A stretch of DNA of 64,000 bases from Acidobacteriota bacterium (GCA_026394055.1 JAPKYZ010000021.1:62001-126000), one strand, 5' to 3'. Counted from the stretch's first letter, positions 43,458 to 52,082 are shown. Notes: generated by a model from the letters alone, not told the origin. Numbers and translations: made by a program.

Positions 43458-44787
43458 CGCCGCGGCGTGGCTGTGGTTGCTCCGCAAAGAGTGGCGGGAG
43501 CTGCTAGTCTCCCGTTCCGGGTGGATGTTGCTGGTGCTGATGGGACCGTTGACCGGAGCCTCTTTCATCGCGGCGATGCGCAGCTACGCGGAGATCTCCG
43601 GGGTGAACGGAGGCTTGGCCGGAGTGGGTGAGGCGATGGCCCCGCTGATCGGCGTGTGGGCGCCCACGTTTAGCGCGTGCGAACTGGCGGCCGTGTTCCT
43701 GCTGCCATTTGTCGCCATCAGGATGGTGGGCGCGGACCGGCAAAGCGGCGCGCTGAAGCTGGAGCTGCAGCGCAACATCTCACCGTTCGCGCGCATGGGT
43801 GCCAAGGTGGCGGTGGCGCTGGCGGGCTGGTTGATCGCGATGCTGCCGCCAGCCAGCGCTCTGCTGCTGTGGAAGAGCTACGGCGGCACGCTCTACGCCC
43901 CGGAACTGCTGACACTAGCCGGCGGTCACGTGCTGAACGCGGCGCTGACCATCGCCCTAGGGGCGGCAGCCGCGGCCGTGACGGAGCATCCTTCCACCGC
44001 CGCCATCGCCACCCTGGGCGTGACGGTGGGTACCTGGATGATCCACTACTTTGCCGCGCTGCAGGGCGGCCTGTGGGAGCGCGCGGCAGCCTTCACGCCG
44101 GCGGCCATCATCGGGGATTTCCAGCATGGCCTGCTGCGGCTGAATGCGGTGCTGGTGGCGGTTCTCTTGACCCTGGCCGGGCTCGCGATCGCGGCCATCT
44201 GGCAGCGGCTGGGCGTGCGGACGTGGCGGCGCGGCGCGGCGTCCCTCCTGGTGACCTTCGGCGCAGCCGTGGCGATTTTCGGCGCGGCGCAGGTCCGCCC
44301 CAGTTGGGATCTTTCGGAAAGCCGCGGCAACTCCTTTCCGGCCGCTGATGAGCAAGCGCTGCGCGGGCTGCGGGAGCCGTTGAAGATTGTGGCGCACCTG
44401 GCGCCGGAGGACCCGCGGCGGACGGATCTGGAACGCAGTGCGTTCGGCAAACTGCGCCGCCTGATGCCGAATCTCGAGATCGAGTACCAGTCCGCCACCT
44501 CCACCGGGTTGTTTGAGCAATCAAATGCCGGGTATGGCGAAATCTGGTATCTCTATCAGGGCCGCCAACAGATGAGCCGGGTGACCACCGCCGACGGAGT
44601 GCTGGAATCGATCTACGAGATTGCGCAGGTGCAGCTGCCGGGCGATGTGCCGGAGACGGTCTTCCGGGGGCATCCGCTCGCGGTGCTGCCCGCCGGAGCC
44701 AGTACTGTATTCTATGGTCTGTGGCCCGGCTTGACGCTTCTGAGTGGAATCTTGATCCGGCGCCAGCTGCAACAATCACCCCGTTAA
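43444..44787 (+). CDS. ABC-2-type permease with GldG-like C-terminal domain
   Basis: The 447-residue protein has about seven spans. The first part is an ABC-2 permease (WLLRKEWRELLVSRSGWMLL; SGALKLELQRNISPFARMGA). After a span around residue 265, residues 290-420 form a soluble domain starting WDLSESRGNSFPAADEQALR, GLREPLKIVAHLAPEDPRRT, with RSAFGKLRRLMPNLEIEYQS. That pattern resembles the extracytoplasmic part of GldG-type proteins of ABC transporters linked to gliding and secretion. A final span ends the protein. Fusion of permease and GldG-like part in one chain, with a single ATPase, suggests a minimal two-gene exporter. Function not proven. Confidence 0.82.
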   Translation: MRSPNAAAWLWLLRKEWRELLVSRSGWMLLVLMGPLTGASFIAAMRSYAEISGVNGGLAGVGEAMAPLIGVWAPTFSACELAAVFLLPFVAIRMVGADRQSGALKLELQRNISPFARMGAKVAVALAGWLIAMLPPASALLLWKSYGGTLYAPELLTLAGGHVLNAALTIALGAAAAAVTEHPSTAAIATLGVTVGTWMIHYFAALQGGLWERAAAFTPAAIIGDFQHGLLRLNAVLVAVLLTLAGLAIAAIWQRLGVRTWRRGAASLLVTFGAAVAIFGAAQVRPSWDLSESRGNSFPAADEQALRGLREPLKIVAHLAPEDPRRTDLERSAFGKLRRLMPNLEIEYQSATSTGLFEQSNAGYGEIWYLYQGRQQMSRVTTADGVLESIYEIAQVQLPGDVPETVFRGHPLAVLPAGASTVFYGLWPGLTLLSGILIRRQLQQSPR

Positions 44788-44809
44788 TCGATCCCGGAAG
44801 AAGGTGCTT

Positions 44810-45601
44810 ATGAAGCCAATCCTCACTGCCAGCGTTGTGTTTTGCCTATCTCTCTCACTGCCTTTGGTGGCCGCGGAGAAGAAGGTAGATCTCTCGAAGG
44901 AGAAGCCCGGCAAGACTCCGGCGGCGTTCCAGCCCATGGTGGGTACCTGGGTGGTCGCCCAAGACGGCCCGGACAAGGTGATCATGCTGGACGGGCGGCC
45001 CTGGGTGGCCAGCAAAGACAACCCCACCAAGCTGCTGCTGCAAAGCGCCCGCCGCCTCTACGGCACCGCCAACGAAGAGTTGATGGACAACGCCAAGCAG
45101 TTCGCCTACTTTCCGGTGGCGGTGCTGACTGGCGTCGACAATTTTTCAAACGGGACCCTCAAGGTGAAGTTCAAGACAATGGGCGGAGAGACCGACCGCT
45201 GCTCCGGCATCCTGTTCAACGTCAAGCCCAATGGTGACTGGCTAGCCGTGCGCTTCAACGACACCGAAAACAACGTGGCCTTTTGGGAGTTTCACAACGG
45301 CATCCGCCGCAACCTGAAGTTCAGTGACCGCAGCAAGCCCTTTATGCTGGACCGGGCGGCCTGGCACGAACTGAAGCTGACCATTGATGGTGCCCAGCTA
45401 ACCGCCTTCCTTGACGGCCAGCTGGCGCTGGAATACACGCTGGGGAGCGAGCCGGTGGCCGGCAAGAGAGGGCCGCCGCACGAGGATCTCTATCCCAAAA
45501 ACAACCCCGTGCTGCGTCCGCCAGTGGCGGGCAAAGTGGGACTGTGGAGCAAGACCGACTCCACCAGCTACTTTAAGGACTACACGCTCGAAGCGAAGTA
45601 G
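44810..45601 (+). CDS. Secreted LamG/concanavalin-like beta-sandwich protein
   Basis: ATG 44810 has GGAAGAAGG ahead; the product is 263 residues with a signal peptide (MKPILTASVVFCLSLSLPLV). It continues with FQPMVGTWVVAQDGPDKVIM and a concanavalin-like region: NFSNGTLKVKFKTMGGETDR, CSGILFNVKPNGDWLAVRFN, DTENNVAFWEFHNG and KVGLWSKTDSTSYFKDYTLE. The layout resembles DUF1080-like or LamG-like domains that bind glycans, but I cannot assign a Pfam family with confidence. It follows the ABC exporter by 22 bases on the same strand, so the exporter might serve its envelope function; that is a guess. Confidence 0.78.
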   Translation: MKPILTASVVFCLSLSLPLVAAEKKVDLSKEKPGKTPAAFQPMVGTWVVAQDGPDKVIMLDGRPWVASKDNPTKLLLQSARRLYGTANEELMDNAKQFAYFPVAVLTGVDNFSNGTLKVKFKTMGGETDRCSGILFNVKPNGDWLAVRFNDTENNVAFWEFHNGIRRNLKFSDRSKPFMLDRAAWHELKLTIDGAQLTAFLDGQLALEYTLGSEPVAGKRGPPHEDLYPKNNPVLRPPVAGKVGLWSKTDSTSYFKDYTLEAK

Positions 45602-45619
45602 TCTTCCTTCGCGAGCCCG

Positions 45620-48600
45620 CTAAAACAGCACCTTCAGCACCAGCACCACCACGCGGGGCTGATTGTCCTGCGCCGGATCCAGCTGGCCGAAGCGGGGGTC
45701 CTGGACGTTGTTGGGCCGGGCGACCAAGCGGCCAAAGTAGGCGTAGTCCAGCGCATTCTGGAAGTCGGCGCGGAGCTGAACGCGAGCTGCCTCACGGATG
45801 CGGAACTCCTTGTAAGCGGAGAACTCCCAGCTTTCCAGATACGGACTGCGCACATCGGGGAAGCGCGTGGGCGCATCCACCAGCGTGAACGGCGCGCGCG
45901 CCTGCGTCGGGAACAGCGATGTATCGAACCACTTGTCAAAGAAGGGGTTGAACTCGCTGCGGCCCTGCTTCTTAGCCAGTTCGTCGCGCTGGCTGGAGGT
46001 GAGCTTGGCGCTGCGGGCAGCGGTCGGCGAGGCGTTCGGGAAGTCGATCGGCTGGCCGGAGCGGATCATGTATTGGGCATTGATGTTCCACCCGCCAAAC
46101 ACGGCATTGCCCCAACCACCCATGTTCTTCAAGAACGGCCGCCCTTTGCCGAACGGCAGTTCATAGGAGAAGGCGGCCGACAGCGTGTGCGGAATATCAA
46201 ACTCCACCAGCCGCTGCTCGAGCCCAGTCTGCGTCAGGTCACCCAGCGTCACATCCTGCGCATTCAGCGAGGCGACGCGTTCCAGCGATTTCGACCACGT
46301 GTAGCTGGCCTGCATCGCGAACCCGCGGCTGTAGCGGCGGGTGGCCTTGGCTTGCAGCGAATGATAGCTTTGTCCACCAATGGGCAGGTTCGAGATACCG
46401 ACCTGCTGGAAGTGCGGATAGGCGGCTAACAGCTGCTGGCGGGGCACGGTGGCTCCGTTAAAGGCCGACCCGGGCAGCAGGCCGCGCAACGGATTGGCTA
46501 CCTGGGCATTGAAGTACGCCGCCCGCTCGGCGACGGGCAACCGGGTGAGCTCCGCGGTAGGAATGAAGTTGAGATTGGCACTGACCGGCAACTTCCGGGT
46601 GAGGTTGCCGACATAGCTGACATCGGCCACCCACTGGAAGGGCAGCGCACGCTGGAAGCCGAAGCTGAACTGGTGCGAGTACGGTAGCGGGCGATTCAAG
46701 ATTTGGGCCCCGATGCCCAAACCCAGATTGGTGGCGAGGCCCTGGGAACTGCCAATCGGCTGCAGCAGGCCGGTGGGGAACAGCGACCGGGGGAACGGAT
46801 CGCTCAAGTTGGCGGCGGGCGTCAGGTTGTTGTCGGTGGACACAATCATGTCGGTGCGGCGCGAGAAGCCAGTGTCGGGTCCCGAAGCGCTTTGGCCCAT
46901 CATGAACAAGCCGTAGCCGCCACGGAGAACCGTCTTGGGCTGGATCTGCCAGGCGATGCCGGCCCGGGGCTGGAAGTTGTTCCAGTCACGATTGAAGGCC
47001 AACCGGTCGGCACCACTGCTGCCGGCGTAGAGCAAGCCACCCTTCACCGTCAGCCCTTGCACTTGAGACTGAATGGGGCTGGCCTGGTCGAACGCAAAGC
47101 CGCGCACCTGCCGGTTGTAGCGTTCCGCGATGGGGCCTTCGTAGTCCCAACGGAAGCCGAGGTTCAAGGTGACGTTGCGGGCGATCTTCCAATCGTCCTG
47201 GAAGAAGAGGGCGAAGTAGCTGTTCTGGTACGCCGGGTCCATGTTGCGGTCGACATAGCCCGAGGTGGGGTAGCCCAACAGGAAGGTGGCGAAGACGTTG
47301 CCGGAAGCGGCATCGGCGCGCTGCGGATCGGCCTGGGTCCAGTTGCGGCCAAACGTATAGTTGCCCGACGCGGAGGCAGGCCGGATGGCGTTCTGGTTAT
47401 AAAGCCGCGCCTCGGCGCCGAACTTCAGCGCATGCTTGCCGCGGTAGACCTGCATGTTGGGTTGCAGGCTGTAGGTGTCCTGCGATTCATAGCCGGAGGT
47501 CTGGGTGGCGCCGAGCGGCGAGAAATTGTTGCCGCTCAAGTTGAAGCGCGGAAATTGCAGGCCGACAAACTGGCTGACCAAGGCGCTGGGAAAGCCCAAC
47601 TCGCGCGGGTCGTAATCCTTGCCGAAGGTGTTGCCGCTGAAACCTTCATACCGGGCCAGACCAGCGCGCAGGTTGAACACCGAGGTGGGGCTGAGCGTCC
47701 AGGTCCAGTCCAGGCCCCAGTTGCGCGAGATGCGCGTCGAGGGGTATTCGCTGGACGGCTCCGCGGCGTTGGTGCCCCACTGGACACGGGCAAAGTTGTA
47801 CCAGGGCGTTTCGCCGTACCGGCCGCTGACGCGGTGGCGCGAGGTGAGGTTCCAGTCCATCTTGCCCAACCACTGGTCATAGAAGTTCTTGGAGCTGTTC
47901 ACGAACAAGTAGTTGTTCTGGCCGTCCAGCGATTCACTGACCCGGTTGGGCTTCGGGTAAAAGCTGGCGGCTTTGGCGGCCACCGGGTTGATTTGCTGGG
48001 CCGGAATGCGGTTGCCGGCAAAGGGCGTCCGGATGGTGGCGCTGCCTGACGCACGAGTGGTGGTCGGGTCATACATGGTGATCATGCGGCCCGCATTGTC
48101 GAGCGTGCGGCTGAAGTCGCCCCCCAGTTCCAGCGCCGTGGGCACGGTCCACAGCTGCGTTTGCGGGTTGCGTTCCCGCAAACCTTCCAGCGACACCATG
48201 AAAAACATCTTGTTGCGGCCGTCAAACACCTTGGGGATGAAAACCGGACCGTCCACCGTGAAGCCGAACGTATTGTTCTTGAACTCCGGCTGCTTCAGGC
48301 CCAGGGAGTTGCGCGAATAGCCGTTGGCGTTCAAATTGTCGTTTTTGAAGAACTCAAACAGTTGGCCGTGCAGCCGGTTGGTGCCCGTGCGCAGTGTCAC
48401 CGACGTGACACCGCCGCCAAATCGCCCATACTGCGCGTCGTAGGAGTTGGTGAGCACGGTCACTTCCTGGATGGAGTTCAGCGCCGGCGCAAAGCTGGCC
48501 GACCGGGACGCACGCACCGAAGAGATGCCGTCGATCAGCGTTTCGTTCTCGCCGGAGCGGCCCCCATTGATGGAGATTCCATTGATGTTGCCAAACGCAT

Positions 48601-49111
48601 ACAGCTCAAAGGAGCCCCAGTAGCGGCTGGTCTTAATCACCCCCGGCTGCGAGAACAGCAGCTGGTAAAGGTTGCGGCCGCTGGTCGGCAGATTGTCGAC
48701 GAACTTCTGTTCGATCACCGCCGAGCGCGACGCAGTTTCCGTGCTCAGCAACGGCACGTCGCCCGAAACGGTAATGCTATCCGCCACCGCGCCCAACTGG
48801 AGCGCAATGTCGATACTCAAGCGGTCCGCCGCCGACAGCGCAAATGCCTCCCGTACGGCCTTCTTGAAGCCGTCCTTGGTGACCGCCAAAGTGTAGTCGC
48901 CCGGTGCGAGAAAGCGGGTGAGATAGCGGCCGGATTCGTTGGTTTCGGTTTCGAACACGGATTGGCGCTCAACGCTGCGGACCTCCACTTTGGCTCCGGC
49001 CACCGGGGCGCCGGACGGGTCCGTCACCAAACCGGTGATGGTGGCCCGGAACTCCTGAGCAGAGGCCAAACCGCTGAGAACAAATATGAGGGGGAGAGCG
49101 AGTCGCCGCAT
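45620..49111 (-). CDS. Oar-type TonB-dependent receptor with carboxypeptidase-regulatory-like domain (3)
   Basis: The largest of the three at 1163 residues, it begins with signal MRRLALPLIFVLSGLASAQE. A carboxypeptidase-regulatory-like domain (ITGLVTDPSGAPVAGAKVEV) and a plug with DNLPTSGRNLYQLLFSQPGV and NSIQEVTVLTNSYDAQYGRF follow. The barrel ends VVVLVLKVLF. The plug lacks an obvious N-terminal TonB box, as usual for this group, so TonB contact remains inferred. It is convergent with the LamG-like gene (18-base gap) and divergent from the 3-hydroxyisobutyrate-dehydrogenase-like gene. The ligand is unknown. Confidence 0.93.
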   Translation of the reverse strand: MRRLALPLIFVLSGLASAQEFRATITGLVTDPSGAPVAGAKVEVRSVERQSVFETETNESGRYLTRFLAPGDYTLAVTKDGFKKAVREAFALSAADRLSIDIALQLGAVADSITVSGDVPLLSTETASRSAVIEQKFVDNLPTSGRNLYQLLFSQPGVIKTSRYWGSFELYAFGNINGISINGGRSGENETLIDGISSVRASRSASFAPALNSIQEVTVLTNSYDAQYGRFGGGVTSVTLRTGTNRLHGQLFEFFKNDNLNANGYSRNSLGLKQPEFKNNTFGFTVDGPVFIPKVFDGRNKMFFMVSLEGLRERNPQTQLWTVPTALELGGDFSRTLDNAGRMITMYDPTTTRASGSATIRTPFAGNRIPAQQINPVAAKAASFYPKPNRVSESLDGQNNYLFVNSSKNFYDQWLGKMDWNLTSRHRVSGRYGETPWYNFARVQWGTNAAEPSSEYPSTRISRNWGLDWTWTLSPTSVFNLRAGLARYEGFSGNTFGKDYDPRELGFPSALVSQFVGLQFPRFNLSGNNFSPLGATQTSGYESQDTYSLQPNMQVYRGKHALKFGAEARLYNQNAIRPASASGNYTFGRNWTQADPQRADAASGNVFATFLLGYPTSGYVDRNMDPAYQNSYFALFFQDDWKIARNVTLNLGFRWDYEGPIAERYNRQVRGFAFDQASPIQSQVQGLTVKGGLLYAGSSGADRLAFNRDWNNFQPRAGIAWQIQPKTVLRGGYGLFMMGQSASGPDTGFSRRTDMIVSTDNNLTPAANLSDPFPRSLFPTGLLQPIGSSQGLATNLGLGIGAQILNRPLPYSHQFSFGFQRALPFQWVADVSYVGNLTRKLPVSANLNFIPTAELTRLPVAERAAYFNAQVANPLRGLLPGSAFNGATVPRQQLLAAYPHFQQVGISNLPIGGQSYHSLQAKATRRYSRGFAMQASYTWSKSLERVASLNAQDVTLGDLTQTGLEQRLVEFDIPHTLSAAFSYELPFGKGRPFLKNMGGWGNAVFGGWNINAQYMIRSGQPIDFPNASPTAARSAKLTSSQRDELAKKQGRSEFNPFFDKWFDTSLFPTQARAPFTLVDAPTRFPDVRSPYLESWEFSAYKEFRIREAARVQLRADFQNALDYAYFGRLVARPNNVQDPRFGQLDPAQDNQPRVVVLVLKVLF

Positions 49112-49211
49112 AGGCCGTAGATTAACAGATCATGATTTCGACTGCATAACGACTGTATGACCGAAGTGGCTCTTCCATTGGGGAAGGCGTACGTCGTACA
49201 ATCGGCGACGA

Positions 49212-50108
49212 ATGGCAAACCTCGGATTTCTTGGATTGGGCATCATGGGCTACCCGATGGCCCGGCACTTGTTGGAAGCGGGACACCGGGTGGCGTTGTG
49301 GTCACACACCGGCTCCAAGGCGGTGGAACTGGCGGCCAAAGGCGACGGCATCGCCTGCGCTACGCCCGCCGAAGTGGGCGCTCAGGCGGACTGCATCTTC
49401 CTGTGCGTGGGCGACACCGCGATGTCGGAACAGGTGATCCTGGGGCCGAACGGAATTGTCGAGGGCGCCAAGCCCGGCACCGTCATCGTCGACGCCTCCA
49501 CCGTGTCCCCTTCGGCCAGCCGGGCAGTGTCGGCAGCGGTCGCGGCTAAGGGATTCCATTTTCTGGATGCGCCCTGCACCGGCTCCAAACCGGGCGCTGA
49601 GGGCGGCCGGCTGACTTTTATGGTCGGCGGCGACAAAGAGGTGTTCGAGCGCGTGAAGCCCTACTTCGAACCGATGGGCAAAAATCTCTACTACTGCGGC
49701 GGGTCAGGCTTGGGCCTACAGGCGAAACTGACGCAAAACCTGATTCTTTCCAACATCATGCAGGCGTTCAACGAAGGCCTGGTGCTGGCCACCAAGGGCG
49801 GCGTGCAGCCGGAATTGATGCTGGACATCCTGGAAAACTCGGCCGCCAAGAGCGGTCTGGTGGCCTTCAAAGCGCCCTACATCTTCCGCCGCGACTTCTC
49901 CACCAATTTTTCCGTAAAGTGGATGCACAAGGACATCGGGCTGATGCTGGACAGTGGAAAAGAGCTGGATGTGCCCCTTCCGCTCACCTCTTTGACCCAG
50001 CAGATGTTCCGCGCGGCGATCGCCAAAGGCTATGGCGATGACGATATCTGTAGCACCATCAAGGTGTTAGAGGAGATCGTGGGCGTCGAGGTGAAGGGGA
50101 CAACGTAA
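49212..50108 (+). CDS. 3-hydroxyisobutyrate dehydrogenase-family NAD(P)-dependent reductase
   Basis: The 298-residue protein starts MANLGFLGLGIMGYPMARHL, the family dinucleotide motif (GLGIMGxPMA). It continues with FLDAPCTGSKPGAEGGRLTF, MVGGDKEVF and a conserved Lys region (GSGLGLQAKLTQNLILSNIM), where the Lys is the expected catalytic residue. The helical C-terminal domain is complete (KWMHKDIGLMLDSGKELDVP). It could act on 3-hydroxyisobutyrate, tartronate semialdehyde, succinic semialdehyde or a similar beta-hydroxyacid; the substrate-binding motif DxPCTGSKPGAEGG does not settle which. Single-gene unit; its stop is followed by the RNA locus. Confidence 0.9.
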   Translation: MANLGFLGLGIMGYPMARHLLEAGHRVALWSHTGSKAVELAAKGDGIACATPAEVGAQADCIFLCVGDTAMSEQVILGPNGIVEGAKPGTVIVDASTVSPSASRAVSAAVAAKGFHFLDAPCTGSKPGAEGGRLTFMVGGDKEVFERVKPYFEPMGKNLYYCGGSGLGLQAKLTQNLILSNIMQAFNEGLVLATKGGVQPELMLDILENSAAKSGLVAFKAPYIFRRDFSTNFSVKWMHKDIGLMLDSGKELDVPLPLTSLTQQMFRAAIAKGYGDDDICSTIKVLEEIVGVEVKGTT

Positions 50109-50135
50109 ATTTACAGAAATCTGAAAAGATTTCTC

Positions 50136-50164
50136 TTGCAATTCCAAAATCCATATCCTAATAT
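50136..50164 (+). promoter_or_regulatory. Strong sigma-70-like promoter of the RNA locus
   Basis: TTGCAA (50136-50141) and TAATAT (50159-50164) are separated by exactly 17 bases. A 7-bp inverted repeat, ATTCCAA (50141-50147) and TTGGAAT (50164-50170), flanks the spacer and -10 box. The predicted start near 50171 coincides with the 5' end of a long structured RNA. No protein gene follows on this strand for two kilobases. Confidence 0.75.
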
Positions 50165-50170
50165 TGGAAT

Positions 50171-50348
50171 CAAGCCGGGGAGGCAACTCCCACCAAAGCG
50201 AGACTAACCTCATAAGACCCCTGAAGCAAACCTTCCCGGCGCCCCTCGGGGTTTGGGTCTTAAACCAAAGAGGATAGTCTGATCTCGACCTTGAACGGCT
50301 TCCGTCGCTGAGCTGAACTGCTCGTTGATTCTCTCCCTCCCTGGTTCA
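50171..50348 (+). ncRNA. Structured RNA candidate with 6S RNA-like architecture
   Basis: The locus lies in a 431-base gene-free stretch directly after a near-consensus promoter. The RNA can close on itself: bases 50173-50183 pair with 50336-50346 (11 bp, two G-U). Inside lies a long rod: AGACTA/TAGTCT (50201-50206, 50275-50280), CCTC/GAGG, TAAGACCC/GGGTCTTA (50213-50220, 50255-50262), AAACC/GGTTT and a GC cap. The 3' side holds two small hairpins (ACGG/CCGT near 50295-50305 and GAGC/GCTC at 50310-50323). Closing stem, large central open region, terminal rod and a length near 178 nt match 6S RNA, which binds sigma-70 RNA polymerase. A local GGGAG-GCAA-CTCCC hairpin (50178-50191) is an alternative fold. 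Class assignment is inference; a structured RNA is well supported. Confidence 0.6.
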
Positions 50349-50382
50349 CTGTGCACCGTCGCCCGCGGTAATGCTCCGTCTA

Positions 50383-50419
50383 CAAAAAGAAATTGCCGGC
50401 GAGCGCGAAGCCCACCGGC
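50383..50419 (-). terminator. Terminator after PEP-CTERM gene A
   Basis: On the minus strand a 7-bp GC stem (plus positions 50395-50401 and 50413-50419, one G-T pair) is followed by AATTTCTTTTTG. It lies 121 bases past the stop and resembles the terminator of the neighbouring PEP-CTERM gene in sequence. The rest of the stretch from 50420 to 50539 shows no gene. Confidence 0.75.
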
Positions 50420-50539
50420 TGTTCAATCTGCTTGCTGATGCCTTTTTGTTTTGTCTGGCGGGTCCTTGGGAGAGGCAATGCGGTTTCCGCCAGCTTGGAT
50501 GGAGAGGCTCCCTGATCCAAGATCCAATCTTCAATTGCC

Positions 50540-51211
50540 CTACCGGCTGAGGCGCACCCGGCGCGCCATCGCGATCAGGGCGATGGCTCCACTGCCGAAC
50601 ATGGCCATCGAGCCCGGTTCCGGTGTCGGGTTCTCGATATCGCCTTCCACGCGGAGGGCGTAGCGGAGACCAATGGGCCGGACCGTCCAGGGATCCGAGA
50701 CACTGCCGGTCTTAACGGCCGTGATGCCCTGATCGCCGGTGTTGTTGAAGGCCCAGCTGCCGTTGTAGGTGTCAAAGCCAGAGGCGATAACCCAGATGTC
50801 GCTGTTGGCGGCGATATAGTTGGGGGGAAAGTCGAACCACACGGTCGGCGTTGTGGTGCCCACGTAGAAGCCGACACTGCGAATGTTGTTGCCAGGCACG
50901 CCGCCATTGTCGGTCCAAGCCTGGAGGAGGAGCTGGCCAAAACCCTCTTGGAAAACACCGACGTTTTGCACAACACCGACGGCCACCGTGATCTTCTGCA
51001 GAACAACGGGCGAGCTGCCCACGTTGATCTTCACGGCCTCACGCAATGGATGGTCAAGCAGGGTCACGTCAGGACCTTGCACGGCACGCCCGAAGGCGGC
51101 GGTCGAGTCACCTGGGCCGAAGTTGTCAAAAATGATCGCGCCTTGGGCGGCCAAGGAGCCTAGCGCGAAAGCTGTAGCAAAAGCTCGGACTGCATGAGCT
51201 GTGAGTTTCAT
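50540..51211 (-). CDS. PEP-CTERM sorting-domain protein A
   Basis: The ATG at 51211 (MKLTAHAVRAFATAFALGSL) has AGAGGA ahead and opens a signal peptide. The 223-residue protein begins its mature part with AAQGAIIFDNFGPGDSTAAF and ends with the sorting signal PEPGSMAMFGSGAIALIAMA and RRVRLSR. The PEP motif, hydrophobic helix and Arg cluster mark a substrate of exosortase, which anchors or releases the protein at the cell surface. The middle is beta-rich (WVIASGFDTYNGSWAFNNTG) like choice-of-anchor domains. It is a tandem paralogue of the gene at 51444. No exosortase gene is in the window. Confidence 0.9.
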   Translation of the reverse strand: MKLTAHAVRAFATAFALGSLAAQGAIIFDNFGPGDSTAAFGRAVQGPDVTLLDHPLREAVKINVGSSPVVLQKITVAVGVVQNVGVFQEGFGQLLLQAWTDNGGVPGNNIRSVGFYVGTTTPTVWFDFPPNYIAANSDIWVIASGFDTYNGSWAFNNTGDQGITAVKTGSVSDPWTVRPIGLRYALRVEGDIENPTPEPGSMAMFGSGAIALIAMARRVRLSR

Positions 51212-51284
51212 AATGTTCCTCTTTTGGAATTTCGGATTCTTTTGGTTTCCGCTTTTCCGCACGGTGGTGCCGTGCGTTCGAATT

Positions 51285-51353
51285 GGAGTATGCCGTCCGA
51301 TGGGCTGCTGAGTCCTTGCCAAACTCTTCCAAAGCCCTTACAGTTTGCTTCGC
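51285..51353 (+). repeat. Copy of the regulator promoter block upstream of PEP-CTERM gene A
   Basis: About 69 bases match 52158-52226, with shared segments GATGGGC, GTCCTTGCC, CTTCCAAAG and CTTACA. On the plus strand both keep TTGCC(A/G), a 17-base spacer and TACA(A/G)T (here 51316-51321 and 51339-51344). At this copy no gene follows on the plus strand, so it looks like a relic of the tandem duplication, or it serves the PEP-CTERM gene on the minus strand. Confidence 0.7.
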
Positions 51354-51376
51354 GGCGCCTAGTGCTGTTGCAGCCA

Positions 51377-51408
51377 TAAAAAATGCCGGTGAGCGTGGGC
51401 CCACCGGC
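51377..51408 (-). terminator. Rho-independent terminator after PEP-CTERM gene B
   Basis: On the minus strand the perfect 7-bp stem GCCGGTG/CACCGGC (plus positions 51385-51391 and 51402-51408, 10-base loop) is followed by ATTTTTTAT. It stands 36 bases after the stop of gene B and ahead of gene A, so the two genes are separate transcription units. Confidence 0.85.
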
Positions 51409-51443
51409 TTTGCGAATCCGCTGCTGGAAGTACTTCGCCAGCC

Positions 51444-52082
51444 TTAACGGGCCAGCCGCCACTTCCGGGCGAGCACGATGAGGGCGATGGCTCCGCCGCC
51501 CAACTGGAGCATCGAGCTCGGCTCCGGCACCGGATTCACAAAACGTCCTTCCAGGCGGATAGCGTAGCGGTCTTCAATGGGCCGGACATTCCAGGGATTG
51601 CCGTTGGTGCGGCCAGCCGTGATGCCCTGGTCACCGGTGCTGTTGAAGGCCCAGCTGCCGTCAAAGGTATCGGTCGCGTCGATGCTGAACCAGTAGTCCG
51701 TGTTGGCCGAGAGCAGCATCTTGGGCGACGTGCTGACCGTGGGCAGAGCCATGCCGGGTACAACGCCGCCAAACAGGAGGGCGCCGGGCGAGCCGGCAGC
51801 ATCGCTGCGAATGCCGATGACCAGGATGCCATCACTACCTTGGATGGAAGATACCGCCATCGTGACCATGGTCAGAAACACGGGCGAGGCACCGATCCGG
51901 ATCTTCACCGCTTGATCGACATCGCCGATGGTCCCTACGTCGGGACCTTGCACGAGTCGGCCTCCTGGGGCCGTGGCATCGCCCGGCCCGAAGTTGTCAA
52001 AAATAATGGCGGCTTGGGCCGCGCTGGTTCCGATGATGGTTAGTGCGGCGAGAGCGCGCACTGTTTGAAGGGTAGATTTCAT
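51444..52082 (-). CDS. PEP-CTERM sorting-domain protein B
   Basis: The 212-residue protein has AGAGGAG ahead of its ATG, a signal peptide (MKSTLQTVRALAALTIIGTS) and the same mature start as gene A (AIIFDNFGPGDATAPGGR). The end is PEPSSMLQLGGGAIALIVLA, then RKWRLAR, a full PEP-CTERM signal. The middle part (TDYWFSIDATDTFDGSWAFN) aligns with gene A (STGDQGIT versus NTGDQGIT), so the pair arose by duplication. Surface location after exosortase processing is the family expectation; function is not known. It is divergent from the winged-helix/TPR regulator gene, which may control it. Confidence 0.9.
   Translation of the reverse strand: MKSTLQTVRALAALTIIGTSAAQAAIIFDNFGPGDATAPGGRLVQGPDVGTIGDVDQAVKIRIGASPVFLTMVTMAVSSIQGSDGILVIGIRSDAAGSPGALLFGGVVPGMALPTVSTSPKMLLSANTDYWFSIDATDTFDGSWAFNSTGDQGITAGRTNGNPWNVRPIEDRYAIRLEGRFVNPVPEPSSMLQLGGGAIALIVLARKWRLAR

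Noticed and set aside
50171-50348. Riboswitch interpretation of the structured RNA
   Set aside because: No plus-strand gene follows within two kilobases, so cis control of a downstream gene is not plausible.
50346-50534. Minus-strand frame of 62 codons
   Set aside because: It spans the PEP-CTERM gene A terminator, has no ribosome-binding site and no recognisable pattern.
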